From assembly GCA_002281295.1 (NCBI GenBank), contig NCFS01000002.1:1-64000 (forward strand): a stretch of 64,000 nucleotides of DNA. The letters run 5' to 3'. The DNA is from Halothiobacillus sp. 35-54-62. GTDB taxonomy: Bacteria; Pseudomonadota; Gammaproteobacteria; Halothiobacillales; Halothiobacillaceae. The position numbers and the translations under genes are program-made. Below are positions 27,793-36,651 of this stretch, piece by piece; within the stretch, counting starts at the first letter, position 1, and every line of letters begins with the position of its first letter. The notes under the pieces are model-generated. The model was not told the DNA's origin, did not search any database, and saw only the letters and a list, made by a program, of their open reading frames with translations.

Positions 27793-28451
27793 TGGATTAC
27801 GGTGTGGCAGGCACGGCGTTAGCCTCGGGAATCCTTTTCGGTTATGTGCTCGAACAGGCCGGGTTTGGTTCTCCCTGCAAATTAACGGCACAATTTCGCT
27901 TAACGGACTGGTCTGTTTTTAAGGTGATGTTTACGGCTATTTTGGTCGCCTCGCTGGGTATTTTATTACTGCAATCGGGTAATTATTTTGGCTCAAGCGG
28001 CTTTTTTGTGCCCACCACCTTTTTCTGGGCTACGGCGGTGGGTGCCGCGTTGATTGGCGCCGGTTTTGCTATCGGTGGTTATTGCCCCGGCACCTCGGTG
28101 GTCGGGTTTGTGTCGGGCCGAATCGATGGCTTGGTGTTTATGCTGGGTATGGTGCTGGGCATTTTAGGCTTTGCTTCGATTTATACGGCGCCCATCACGC
28201 AAAGCATTTTGCATACGGCGCAAATCAGCGCGAAAACGCTCCCGCAGTGGCTGGGCGTTTCGCCTTGGATTGTGTGGGCCGGTATGGTGGTTGTCGCAGT
28301 GGCTGGGTTTTTGTTGGGTCGAATGATGGAGCAGCGATCGCACGGCGTGCTGACAGCCGATGATATTGTTGAAAGCGTAGACCCGACCAGCGATTCTGCC
28401 CATCAAGGGCGCGCGGTACCGAGCAATTTAGGTGCGGGATCGGTGTCTTAA
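27792..28451 (+). CDS. YeeE/YedE-family sulfur transporter half (second)
   Basis: 219 residues from the ATG at 27792; GGAGG lies about eight bases before it. About six helices with conserved cysteines in GFGSPCKLTAQFR and GGYCPGTSVVGFVSGRIDG. The C-terminal tail is polar (DPTSDSAHQGR). It should pair with the preceding half to form one sulfur-compound transporter in the inner membrane. Thiosulfate, sulfide-level sulfur or another oxyanion are all possible substrates. Confidence 0.85.
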   Translation: MDYGVAGTALASGILFGYVLEQAGFGSPCKLTAQFRLTDWSVFKVMFTAILVASLGILLLQSGNYFGSSGFFVPTTFFWATAVGAALIGAGFAIGGYCPGTSVVGFVSGRIDGLVFMLGMVLGILGFASIYTAPITQSILHTAQISAKTLPQWLGVSPWIVWAGMVVVAVAGFLLGRMMEQRSHGVLTADDIVESVDPTSDSAHQGRAVPSNLGAGSVS

Positions 28452-28469
28452 ATTCGTGGAAATTAAATT

Positions 28470-28590
28470 ATTGATCCGGCAAAAATTATTTACGACAAAT
28501 CGTTCGCCCTGAGTGTGTCGAAGGGCGTTGTGTCGGGCACAGGCAAGTTCAGCCTGAACGGGTTCCATACTATTTGCTGGCCGGATCAAT
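28470..28590. repeat. 121-bp palindromic element with 10-bp terminal inverted repeats
   Basis: Ends are ATTGATCCGG (28470-28479) and its exact reverse complement CCGGATCAAT (28581-28590). Inside lie two further hairpins: GTTCGCCCTGAG...CGAAGGGC (28502-28526), a sequence type repeated in many proteobacterial genomes, and GTTCAGCCTGAAC (28547-28559). No coding capacity. The left 30 bp recur at 46075-46104, so it is a dispersed non-coding element, perhaps a MITE or nested hairpins. Confidence 0.7.
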
Positions 28591-28643
28591 AGGTGTTTAC
28601 GGTTTAACTCAAGCGTTTTATTTTATTTTTGGAGTTGCTTGCC

Positions 28644-28976
28644 ATGAGTCTTAATGCGAAAAGTCCTGCCCCTGCCAAATCCCGCCGGTTTTTGGCGGTT
28701 TCAATTCCGGCCTTAGCGGTCGCGATGTCGGGCGCGGCGATTCTCCCGTCGCCCATCGATGCCTTATCGATTATTCCTGCGGCGCATGCTCGGGGCGATA
28801 ACCCTTGTGCACCGGCCAGTCGGGGTGCAAATCCTTGTGCACCGGCCAGTCGGGGCGCGAATCCTTGTGCACCGGCCAGTCGGGGCGCGAATCCTTGTGC
28901 ACCGGCCAGTCGGGGCGCGAATCCTTGTGCGCCCGCCAGCCGAGGCGCGAATCCTTGTGCGCCGGGTGGGCGTTAA
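28644..28976 (+). CDS. Small exported NPC-repeat protein, 110 aa
   Basis: No known family identified with certainty. Start ATG 28644 with GGAG nine bases before. Residues 1-49 look like an export signal: Arg-Arg at 14-15, a hydrophobic FLAVSIPALAVAMSGAAIL, and an AHA cleavage site near 47-49. The rest is six near-perfect ten-residue repeats (NPCAPASRGA) with cysteines at 55, 65, 75, 85, 95 and 105, ending NPCAPGGR. One cysteine per ten residues, with Pro and Gly between, suggests an extended, disordered chain offering regularly spaced thiols, for metal or sulfur binding, or a substrate for modification. It stands between a sulfur transporter pair and a rhodanese. Confidence 0.7.
   Translation: MSLNAKSPAPAKSRRFLAVSIPALAVAMSGAAILPSPIDALSIIPAAHARGDNPCAPASRGANPCAPASRGANPCAPASRGANPCAPASRGANPCAPASRGANPCAPGGR
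28800..28976 (+). repeat. Six in-frame 30-bp coding repeats
   Basis: Units begin at 28800, 28830, 28860, 28890, 28920 and 28950, the last partial. Central units are identical at DNA level (AATCCTTGTGCACCGGCCAG plus ten more bases) while the outer ones carry a few silent changes. Near identity at the DNA level implies recent expansion or gene conversion. Confidence 0.9.
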
Positions 28977-29051
28977 TCGCCTCGCTTATTTGCCCCGTGG
29001 ATCAACCGGTGTATTCGGGTTTTGCACCCCATGATGTTGGGTCGTTGAATC

Positions 29052-29741
29052 ATGGATGATCTGTATTGCGATTGGCTCACGGCGTTATCCGATGAGGCGT
29101 TTGATGCGGTGTTGTCTTGTGCCGATGAGTTTTTTGCGATTAATCGTGCGCTAATTCACGATCATCAAACCATTTTGACTGAATTATTGCGTGATGAATC
29201 GGCGCCCGTTCCCCGCCGCTGGCAGCATTATCCGATGGATGATGTGTGCGACCCCAGCAGTGGGGCGATGTTTTATTACCACGCGCATGATTCAACCGAT
29301 CGCCCTGATGAGGAGCATGGGCATTTTCATTTGTTTATTCGGCCCGATATTGACGCGGCTTTTAGCCATTTTGTGGCACTTTCTCTGGATGCGCGGGGCG
29401 GGATTCGATCGGTATTTACCACGAATCGCTGGGTGACCGATGAGCACCTACGCCCCGCGAATGGGCTCATTGACTTATTGCCCGAGGCGTTTGTGATTGA
29501 ACGATCGCGCCCTTCTTGGTTGGTTTCTCGCTGGTTGATGATGGTGGTGCGTTTGCTGATGCCCCAGATTCAGCAGGCGCTTTGGCTGCGAGATAGTGCG
29601 CTCAATTGGGATGGCCTGCAGGCATTGCCTGATGCGCTGCTGGAAGATCGGGCGCGCCATATCCTGAGTGAAGTGCCCATCTCGATGATGGATGTTTTGC
29701 AGCAGATCCAGCGGGCGGGGCTTTTGCGTTATCCCCTATAA
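29052..29741 (+). CDS. Conserved hypothetical protein with HAH / EHGHFH motifs
   Basis: 229 residues, no signal peptide or membrane helix. A histidine-rich core around residues 75-100 (FYYHAHDS, then EEHGHFHLFIR) is spaced like a metal site or a catalytic pocket. I recall such motifs from the uncharacterised DUF6969 group, but cannot confirm it here. The C-terminal half is helical with Trp-rich segments. It follows the NPC-repeat gene by 75 bp on the same strand and may act with it; that is inference. Confidence 0.6.
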   Translation: MDDLYCDWLTALSDEAFDAVLSCADEFFAINRALIHDHQTILTELLRDESAPVPRRWQHYPMDDVCDPSSGAMFYYHAHDSTDRPDEEHGHFHLFIRPDIDAAFSHFVALSLDARGGIRSVFTTNRWVTDEHLRPANGLIDLLPEAFVIERSRPSWLVSRWLMMVVRLLMPQIQQALWLRDSALNWDGLQALPDALLEDRARHILSEVPISMMDVLQQIQRAGLLRYPL

Positions 29742-29878
29742 AAAACCTTAACTTTTGAGTTTCTCGTGTTCGTGGTTTGATGACAGTTGTTTTAATAAAT
29801 TATTAGCAATTGACTTGATTGGCTGGGCGTCTGATTGTCGCCTTGATTGATGTAACGGTAAAGAAGGAGTTTGGACGA

Positions 29879-30865
29879 ATGAATTTTAAGACCTTTGTAT
29901 TTGTGCCTGTTGTATTCGCTGCGACATTTGCGGCGCATAGTGCCTTTGCGGTTGATGTGCCGGGTCCTCTGGTTGATCCGGCTTGGTTAAACGCGCATAT
30001 GAATGATGTCAAGGTGTTGCAACTGAGCGGGCCTTTGAAAGAGTTCACCACCGCCCCCGAGATGAAGGATGTGAATGGCAAGAAAGTTGCCGTGAGCGTT
30101 TCCGGCCACGTGCCCGGCGCCTCGTTTGTTGATTTCAAAGCGATTCGGGTCGAGCGGGATATTGATGGCAAAAAAGTCAAAGATATGATTCCCGATAAAG
30201 CCGCTTTTGAAAAACTGGTTCAATCTTGGGGCGTAAATAAAGGCCAAGCCATTGTCATTGTGCCCAAGGGATTATCTACGCCGGATACGGATGAAGCGAC
30301 CCGTTTATACTGGCAGCTTAAATATTACGGCCAAGACAATATGGCCATTTTGAATGGCGGCATGGCGCAATGGTTGGCCGATGGCATGACGGCTGCAACC
30401 GATGCCCCTGCAGCTACTACGGGCAGTTGGGTCGCCACCGCCGAGCGTAAAAATATTCTGGCAACCTATGCAGAAGTGAAGCATGCCGTTGAACATCCCG
30501 GTTCAGTGGAATTTGGCGATGCGCGTCCATCCAATCAATACATGGGCGTGTTTACCAAGCCCAAAGAGTTGCCTGGGCATTTGCCGGGTGCCAAAAATGT
30601 ACCGCCCGATTTATTAACCACTGCCGATGGCGCCTCTGCCCGCTTCTTGCCCAAAGCGAGCTATGAAGCGATGTTTAAGCATGTCGGTTTGAATCCGGAT
30701 AAAGAAATTATCGATTACTGCAACACGGGGCATTTGGCCTCGGGTTTGTGGTTTGTAACGCATGAAATTGTGGGTGACAAAAAAGCCCGTTTATATGATG
30801 GCTCTATTGTTGAGTACAGCATGTATGACGGCGCTAAAATGGCGGATCCCGCTAATTTAAAATAA
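29879..30865 (+). CDS. Exported tandem-domain rhodanese (thiosulfate/3-mercaptopyruvate sulfurtransferase)
   Basis: 328 residues from the ATG at 29879, which has AAGGAG nine bases upstream; a longer frame from 29819 would bury the signal peptide. Signal to about residue 23 (AHSAFA-VD). Two rhodanese domains: an inactive N-terminal one (GHVPGASFVDF... VIVPKG) and a C-terminal one with the active loop DYCNTGHLASG (Cys281). Periplasmic location suits transfer of sulfane sulfur during sulfide or thiosulfate oxidation. Ends 47 bp before a strong terminator. Confidence 0.88.
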   Translation: MNFKTFVFVPVVFAATFAAHSAFAVDVPGPLVDPAWLNAHMNDVKVLQLSGPLKEFTTAPEMKDVNGKKVAVSVSGHVPGASFVDFKAIRVERDIDGKKVKDMIPDKAAFEKLVQSWGVNKGQAIVIVPKGLSTPDTDEATRLYWQLKYYGQDNMAILNGGMAQWLADGMTAATDAPAATTGSWVATAERKNILATYAEVKHAVEHPGSVEFGDARPSNQYMGVFTKPKELPGHLPGAKNVPPDLLTTADGASARFLPKASYEAMFKHVGLNPDKEIIDYCNTGHLASGLWFVTHEIVGDKKARLYDGSIVEYSMYDGAKMADPANLK

Positions 30866-30912
30866 GCAATGCATTAATAAGCCATAATAAGCCATACATT
30901 AAGATGCAAAAA

Positions 30913-30937
30913 CGCCCCGAAATTCGGGGCGTTTTTT
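30913..30937. terminator. Bidirectional intrinsic terminator
   Basis: CGCCCCGAA / TTCGGGGCG arms (30913-30921 and 30923-30931), a T-run 30932-30937 and an A-run just left. Serves both the rhodanese (plus) and the converging membrane gene (minus). Confidence 0.9.
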
Positions 30938-30962
30938 ATGGGTAAACTGGCGCGTAATAACG

Positions 30963-32174
30963 CTACGCAGTCTGCACTTTTGAGGCGGATGCAGTGGGCT
31001 GCACATGAAGCAGCTTCGATTTTAATTTAAAAAACACGCGGATCGTAATGAGTTGAACGATCGTGAAAGGCACCATCATCGCAAAATACAACCAAGAGCC
31101 GTGGGTAATAATGTGATTATGCGCCAAGCCTAAATTTAGGAAAAACATACCAAAGACAAAAAAGGCGACACCAGGGCAAATGAGCGCGAACGAGCCAGCA
31201 TTTCCCTTATCGCCATTAATGTAATGCGCAAAATACCCTAAGCGTTTCATGACGGCATAACCAATTAAGCCGAACAGAATTTGCAGCGATACAATCATCA
31301 TGCTGGAGACAAAAAAGCTGCTGTAATTTAATGGGTTATCAAAGCCGTGGTGCAGCCCATGGGTTAAGCGAATCCAGGTAATACCGAGCAGCGTTAGGAT
31401 GGGAATCATAATCCACAAACTCGGGCTGGCCGGTTCGCTAATGCCATTGGTCATCATGCTATGAAAGCCATTAACGAGTTTAATGACGGTGAGCAGCAGG
31501 GCAATGGTGAAGAAAAAGAGCGAGAGCGCGATAGATACGGCGATCGTGAGCGTGTTGTCCGACATGGAAGCGGGTGCAGCCAAACCGACAGCGATCATCG
31601 CGAACGCAAACATCGAAATCATAGGTGCCAAGCTATTGTTGGTGGTGAAATCTACATTGCCGCCCACCAGTGCGCGGGTAAAGTAGCGCACCAAAATATT
31701 TAAAGCATAAATGCCGATGGCAAAGAAGGCGATGATCGCCATCGGAAAGAGCCACTCTACGACCGTCCACAACCCAGGAACCAACAGCGCGCCCAGCACA
31801 AAGAGCACATTCACCGACATGGCAAGGGTGAGCGGAATAGTCATCAGCCCAATTTCAGCATTGCTGTTGAGCAGGGTCACAAAGGCTTCAAGCCGCTTAA
31901 ATTGAGCGTATTCCTGAATATTCCAAATCAAGAGCTTGAAGTGGAAAAAAGCAAAAAACAAAATCGCAGCGATCGTCAAGCCGACTAACCCCGCATTAAC
32001 CCAATGGCTACCCGTTAAAATGGGCCACACATCGCCAAAGGTGACCATGGCACTATTGGGATGCGGCACGAGAAACATTAAGTAGATAAAAAATGATACC
32101 GAAAGCCCGCCAGCGCCCAGCGCGGCGAGGAAGTAAAGGGGCGAGTAGGCTGCCCCGAGGTTCTTGCGAATCAT
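30963..32174 (-). CDS. Ten-helix membrane protein, possibly TDT/TehA-like
   Basis: 403 residues and about ten transmembrane helices, with no soluble domain apart from a short C-terminal tail. Visible features: NSNAEIGLMTIPLTLAMSVN, a loop with ALVGGNVDFTTNN, and helical histidines (HFKLL, THGLHHGFD, AHNHIITHGSW). The overall pattern recalls the tellurite-resistance/dicarboxylate (TDT, SLAC1-like) family, some of which export sulfite, but I do not see a decisive motif. Convergent with the rhodanese and divergent from pgm. Called a membrane protein with confidence; transport role is inference. Confidence 0.5.
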   Translation of the reverse strand: MIRKNLGAAYSPLYFLAALGAGGLSVSFFIYLMFLVPHPNSAMVTFGDVWPILTGSHWVNAGLVGLTIAAILFFAFFHFKLLIWNIQEYAQFKRLEAFVTLLNSNAEIGLMTIPLTLAMSVNVLFVLGALLVPGLWTVVEWLFPMAIIAFFAIGIYALNILVRYFTRALVGGNVDFTTNNSLAPMISMFAFAMIAVGLAAPASMSDNTLTIAVSIALSLFFFTIALLLTVIKLVNGFHSMMTNGISEPASPSLWIMIPILTLLGITWIRLTHGLHHGFDNPLNYSSFFVSSMMIVSLQILFGLIGYAVMKRLGYFAHYINGDKGNAGSFALICPGVAFFVFGMFFLNLGLAHNHIITHGSWLYFAMMVPFTIVQLITIRVFFKLKSKLLHVQPTASASKVQTA

Positions 32175-32454
32175 GCTATTTCTCCTGTCTGAGTTAATGC
32201 TTAAAGCGTGTAATTAGTTGCCAATCAATACATTAGAGTTTTCTAACATAGGGATTACTTTAGCAGCATAGTCAGGATTGATAAATAGCTTTCGCGAAAA
32301 ATGTGGGAAATATTTACACTTAATTTGGCTAAAGGTGCCGTATCAGCCCATGCCGGGGCAAAACTTGGCGGTGGTGTGTGTTTTAATTTTGAAAACAGAG
32401 TGAGAATTTGGCATTCTGAACTGCATTTAATTTTAATGGAAAGGACGTGCTGAT
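32175..32454. other. 280-bp divergent promoter region
   Basis: Lies between the minus-strand membrane gene and pgm. AT-rich near 32215-32300, with candidate promoters for both. No ORF, repeat or RNA gene seen. Confidence 0.5.
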
Positions 32455-34098
32455 ATGACGATACCCCCCTTGGCTGGAACGCAACCTACCCCCGACCAGT
32501 TGGTCGCGGTGCCGCAATTAGTGAGCGCCTATTACACGCGCCAACCTAACCCGGCGCTTGCGGGTGAGCGGGTCAGCTTTGGCACATCCGGCCACCGGGG
32601 CAGCAGCTTAAATAGCGCATTTAATGAAGCGCATATCGTGGCAATTACCGCTGCGCTTATTGAATATCGCCAAGCGCAAAACATTACGGGTTGTCTTTTT
32701 ATTGGGTTTGATACCCACGCCTTATCATGGCCCGCTTTTGTGACGACAATCGAGGTGCTGGCTGCCGCTGGGGTGAGCGTGCGTTACCAATTGGGCTTTA
32801 AGCCAACGCCCACACCGGTGATTTCTCGGCGCATTATTGCGGCAAATGCGGGCGATACAACAGGCGCATTGGCAGATGGGGTGGTGATTACCCCCTCGCA
32901 TAATCCCCCAGCCGATGGCGGGTTTAAATATAACCCAACCCACGGCGGGCCGGCCGATACCGATGCGACCGGCTGGATTCAAAACCGCGCCAATGAACTA
33001 TTGGCAGAGTACCACCGCGTTGCACGCATGGATTTCGCCCTAGCCTTAACGCAGCCCCTGGTGGTCGCGGAAGATTTTATTGCGCCCTATGTGGCCGCGC
33101 TGGATACCGTTATTGATTTTGCCGCCATTCAGGCCGCCGATGTATCAATCGGGGTTGACCCAATGGGCGGCGCAGGTTTGCCTTATTGGCTGCCGATTGC
33201 CGAGCGCTATCAGTTGGACTTGACGATAGTTAATGATCACGTTGAGCCAGATTTTCGGTTTATGCCGCTGGATCACGATGGCAAAATCCGAATGGATTGT
33301 TCATCACCCTATGCGATGGCCAATTTGCTCAAAATTAAAGACCAGTTTGATGTGGCGTTCGGTAATGATACCGATGCTGATCGGCATGGCATTGTTACCC
33401 CCGATGGCGGGCTGCTCAATCCCAATCATTTTTTAGCCGTGGCGATTGATTATCTGTTTCGGCATCGTCCGCAGTGGGATAAATCTTTGTCTATCGGCAA
33501 AACCGTGGTGTCGAGCTCGCTGATTGATCGGGTGGCGGCGGGTTTGGGGCGCCATGTGTATGAAGTGCCGGTGGGCATTAAATGGTTTCAACCGGGCTTA
33601 ACAGCTGGCGCGTTGGGTTTTGGTGGCGAGGAATCGGCGGGTGCCACGTTTTTATGCCGTGATGGTAGCGTCTGGACAACCGACAAAGATGGCTTAATTA
33701 TGGGCTTGCTCGCGGCAGAAATTCTGGCGGTAACCGGTAAAGATCCTTGGGCGTATTTTAATGAGCTGGCGGAACGTTATGGCCAGCCGTACTACACCCG
33801 AATCGATGCGCCCATCAGCGCAGAGCAAAAAGCGCGGTTTAATGGCCTAAGCGCCGATGCGGTGCAGGCAAAACAATTAGCCGGCGAGCCTATTACCCGC
33901 GTGATGACGCATGCCCCAGGTAATAATGCGCCCCTCGGCGGATTAAAAGTAGAAACAACCAATGGCTGGTTTGCCGCGCGGCCGTCGGGCACTGAGGATA
34001 TTTATAAAATTTATGCCGAGAGTTTTATTTCATTAAAGCATCTTAATCAGATCGTCGATGAAGCTAAAACCTTGGTGGCTCAGGTGTTAATCGGTTGA
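32455..34098 (+). CDS. pgm: Phosphoglucomutase (alpha-D-glucose phosphate-specific)
   Basis: 547 residues, normal for this type. N-terminal [10 protein letters not shown], active phosphoserine loop [10 protein letters not shown], metal-binding [10 protein letters not shown], sugar-binding [11 protein letters not shown] and phosphate-binding [16 protein letters not shown] are all in order. Interconverts glucose-1- and glucose-6-phosphate, feeding glycogen or surface polysaccharide from the Calvin-cycle hexose pool. Starts at ATG 32455 after GGAAAGGA; ends before a clear terminator. Confidence 0.95.
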   Translation: MTIPPLAGTQPTPDQLVAVPQLVSAYYTRQPNPALAGERVSFGTSGHRGSSLNSAFNEAHIVAITAALIEYRQAQNITGCLFIGFDTHALSWPAFVTTIEVLAAAGVSVRYQLGFKPTPTPVISRRIIAANAGDTTGALADGVVITPSHNPPADGGFKYNPTHGGPADTDATGWIQNRANELLAEYHRVARMDFALALTQPLVVAEDFIAPYVAALDTVIDFAAIQAADVSIGVDPMGGAGLPYWLPIAERYQLDLTIVNDHVEPDFRFMPLDHDGKIRMDCSSPYAMANLLKIKDQFDVAFGNDTDADRHGIVTPDGGLLNPNHFLAVAIDYLFRHRPQWDKSLSIGKTVVSSSLIDRVAAGLGRHVYEVPVGIKWFQPGLTAGALGFGGEESAGATFLCRDGSVWTTDKDGLIMGLLAAEILAVTGKDPWAYFNELAERYGQPYYTRIDAPISAEQKARFNGLSADAVQAKQLAGEPITRVMTHAPGNNAPLGGLKVETTNGWFAARPSGTEDIYKIYAESFISLKHLNQIVDEAKTLVAQVLIG

Positions 34099-34157
34099 TT
34101 ATACCGGCGGATATTCCGCTTTATTGATAGACAGATAACGCACAGATTGTCACAATT

Positions 34158-34184
34158 ATGCCCAATTTATTTGGGCATTTTTTT
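34158..34184 (+). terminator. Intrinsic terminator after pgm
   Basis: ATGCCCAA-TTTAT-TTGGGCAT followed by seven T (34178-34184). It lies immediately before the symporter's start, so the symporter must have its own promoter or depend on read-through. Confidence 0.85.
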
Positions 34185-34197
34185 GAGGTTATGCGGG

Positions 34198-35619
34198 ATG
34201 CTGATTGGGTTTGTTGTTTTGTATCTCGTTGTATCTATTGGAATTGGCTTGCTCGCGGCAAAGCGCGTTCATAATACCGCCGATTTTATGACGACAGGAC
34301 GGCAGCTTTCGCTCCCTGTTGTGGTGGGCGTGGTATTTGCGACCTGGTTTGGGGCTGAAACGGTGCTTGGCATTCCCGGCACGTTTTATCAGGAGAATTT
34401 AGGGGGGTTAATATCCGATCCCTTTGGTGCGGCCTTATGTTTGGTTTTATTCGGTCTGATTTTTGCGCGCCGATTATATCGAATGAATTTACTCACCTTA
34501 GGCGATTTTTATCGGCAGCGATTTAACCGCAAAGTTGAAATTATCGCCGCAATTGCCATTACTTTATCTTATTTAGGGTGGGTTGCCGCCCAAATTACGG
34601 CTTTGGGTATGGTGTTTAATGTGTTAACTCAAGGGGCGATTAGCGAGCCCTTGGGTATATTAATAGGTGCATCGGTTGTATTGCTTTATACCGTGGTCGG
34701 CGGCATGTGGTCGGTCGCGATGACCACCTTTTTCCAGATGATCGTGATTGTGGTCGGGCTCACCATTATTGCTTTTATGCTCGGCAATATGGCGGGCGGT
34801 ATTGCCCCCGTGGTCGAGCATGCCAAGGCAGCGGGTAAGTTTGAGTTTTGGCCGGCATTAAATACCGCCGCTATTTTGGCATTTATTACGGGCTTGCTCA
34901 CACTGGGGTTTGGTTCGATTCCACAGCAAGATGTTTTTCAGCGGGCTAATTCATCGCGCACCGAAAATATTGCTGTGTGGGGCAGTGTTTTAGGCGGCGT
35001 GATGTATTTACTCTTCGCGGCGATCCCGTTATTTATTGCCTATTCGGCCACCGTGATTGATCCGGCGCTCGTGGCGCGCTTGATTCATGGTGATGCCGAT
35101 AAAATTATGATGCAGCTGATTCAAAACCACTTGCCCTTATGGGCGCAGGTGATCTTTTATGGCTCGCTGATGGCGGTGATTATGAGCACCGCTTCGGGTA
35201 CCTTGTTGGCGCCTTCGGTTACCATCGCCGAAAACTTACTCAAAGGCTGGATAGCGCCGAATGGGATGAGCGATCAGGCTTTTTTGCGCTTAACACGCTG
35301 GGTGATTGTGGGGTTTGCGCTTGCCGTAACGGGCTATTCGCTCTGGGAACATGCGGGCAACACGTCGATTCATAATATGGTGGAAAATGCTTATAAGGTC
35401 ACGCTGGTGGTGGCCTTTGTGCCGTTATTTGCCGGTTTGTTTTGGCGGCGCGCCAATTTAACCGGCGCGTATTGGTCGATGGGCTTGGGGTTGGTTGTGT
35501 GGTTGCCCTTGGAGTTTTTGCTTATAAACCCAACCGTGCCCGCCCAATTTTATGGCTTTGCCGCCAGTATTGCGGGTATGGTGTTGGGCTCTTTAATAAG
35601 CCGACGGGTGTCAATCTAA
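34198..35619 (+). CDS. Sodium:solute symporter family protein
   Basis: 473 residues from the ATG at 34198. A TTG at 34147 gives a longer frame but it would run through the pgm terminator hairpin, so it is rejected. About thirteen helices with SSS-family features: FMTTGRQLSLPVVVGVVFATWFGAET, the sodium-site region GFGSIPQQDVFQRA, and STASGTLLAPSVTIAENL. Substrate unknown; the family includes pantothenate, proline and acetate carriers. GAGG stands nine bases before the start. Ends in a 9-bp convergent overlap with the next gene. Confidence 0.85.
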   Translation: MLIGFVVLYLVVSIGIGLLAAKRVHNTADFMTTGRQLSLPVVVGVVFATWFGAETVLGIPGTFYQENLGGLISDPFGAALCLVLFGLIFARRLYRMNLLTLGDFYRQRFNRKVEIIAAIAITLSYLGWVAAQITALGMVFNVLTQGAISEPLGILIGASVVLLYTVVGGMWSVAMTTFFQMIVIVVGLTIIAFMLGNMAGGIAPVVEHAKAAGKFEFWPALNTAAILAFITGLLTLGFGSIPQQDVFQRANSSRTENIAVWGSVLGGVMYLLFAAIPLFIAYSATVIDPALVARLIHGDADKIMMQLIQNHLPLWAQVIFYGSLMAVIMSTASGTLLAPSVTIAENLLKGWIAPNGMSDQAFLRLTRWVIVGFALAVTGYSLWEHAGNTSIHNMVENAYKVTLVVAFVPLFAGLFWRRANLTGAYWSMGLGLVVWLPLEFLLINPTVPAQFYGFAASIAGMVLGSLISRRVSI

Positions 35620-36069
35620 TTTTGGCCGGCTTTTTTCTTCTTCATTAACCAAGTTTGGCCAAAACTGGCGTAATGCATCCATCGGTACGGGTGTTTTTGA
35701 TTGTAAATAAATTTCCGCACCCGCTAATAAACTGGGGTGGCGCTTAGTCATAGCGTGCATCCAGTTTAAATCGCGAAACGATAAAAACCCTTGATGTAAT
35801 CGCACCGACCAAGCCAATGTTTTTGCAATACGGGTTGCGGGCATAACCGAGAACCACACCGCCGCCATTAATACGGGAATACCCAGCCATGGGTAACCGC
35901 TGGCTTGATCGGCCAGCAGCAGCCATTGCATTAAAAAAAAGCCGCCCGCCAAGGCCATGAGTGTGGCGGTGGTAAATCGGTGTTGGCCAATAACGGCATA
36001 GAGCCGGTTAAGCCGGTCAATTAATTCGGGTTGGTAGTTAAATTCATCATGTAAATTGAGCATGAACAC
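35611..36069 (-). CDS. Hypothetical protein with two membrane helices
   Basis: 152 residues. Residues about 36-80 form two helices (TATLMALAGGFFLMQWLLLA, then a second one after a short loop); the rest is cytoplasmic-looking and basic/aromatic (HQGFLSFRDLNWMHAMTKRHP). No family recognised. Start at ATG 36069, an internal ATG two codons on is also possible. Overlaps the symporter end by 9 bp tail-to-tail. Confidence 0.6.
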   Translation of the reverse strand: MFMLNLHDEFNYQPELIDRLNRLYAVIGQHRFTTATLMALAGGFFLMQWLLLADQASGYPWLGIPVLMAAVWFSVMPATRIAKTLAWSVRLHQGFLSFRDLNWMHAMTKRHPSLLAGAEIYLQSKTPVPMDALRQFWPNLVNEEEKSRPKLD

Positions 36070-36147
36070 TCCTAATGCAGCGCGAGGCTATTTAAGCGTA
36101 GGACAATGATAGGACATGCAGCGCACAGCGGCTACCAGCAATAAAAT

Positions 36148-36651
36148 TTAAGCGCTGCGGGTGGTGATTCGCTGCCAGGTCATAAAACTGTGGGGATAGG
36201 GATTATGTTCATCGGCGGGGTGGGTTTCTTCACGCGTTAACCGCCATTCACGGCGATTATAGGCGGGAAAAAAGGCATCGCCATCATCAATTTGGGTGTG
36301 AACAACGGTTAAATAGAGCCGATCGGCACGCGGCAAAAATTGATAATAAATATTCGCACCCCCAATGACCATCACCTCGGGCGCGTGGTTTGCGGCATCA
36401 AGTGCTGCATCCAAGCTTTCTACCACGGTGACGCCATCGGCTGTGAACTCAGGGTTGCGGCTAATCACAATATTGTGCCGCCCCGGGAGGGGGCGACCAA
36501 TTGAATCATAGGTTTTGCGCCCCATGATAATCGGCTTGCCGAGGGTGATGGCCTTAAAGCGTTTTAAATCTGCCGGCAAATGCCAAGGCAGGGCATTATC
36601 TCGCCCAATGACTTGATTGCGCGATAGCGCAGCGACTAAACCAATCTTCAT
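36148..36651 (-). CDS. folA: Dihydrofolate reductase
   Basis: 167 residues. Signature IGRDNALPWHLPADLKRFKAITLGKPIIMGRKTYDSIGRPLPGR, split over residues about 16-56, with the NADPH loop VIGGANIYYQFLP. Reduces dihydrofolate, restoring the tetrahydrofolate consumed by ThyA encoded just upstream. Overlaps the PsiE-like gene by 4 bp, in the operon lgt-thyA-psiE-folA. Confidence 0.96.
   Translation of the reverse strand: MKIGLVAALSRNQVIGRDNALPWHLPADLKRFKAITLGKPIIMGRKTYDSIGRPLPGRHNIVISRNPEFTADGVTVVESLDAALDAANHAPEVMVIGGANIYYQFLPRADRLYLTVVHTQIDDGDAFFPAYNRREWRLTREETHPADEHNPYPHSFMTWQRITTRSA

Noticed and set aside
28800-28976. 30-bp tandem repeats resembling a CRISPR array
   Set aside because: Repeats are contiguous without spacers and in frame with a signal-peptide-bearing ORF; they are coding repeats.
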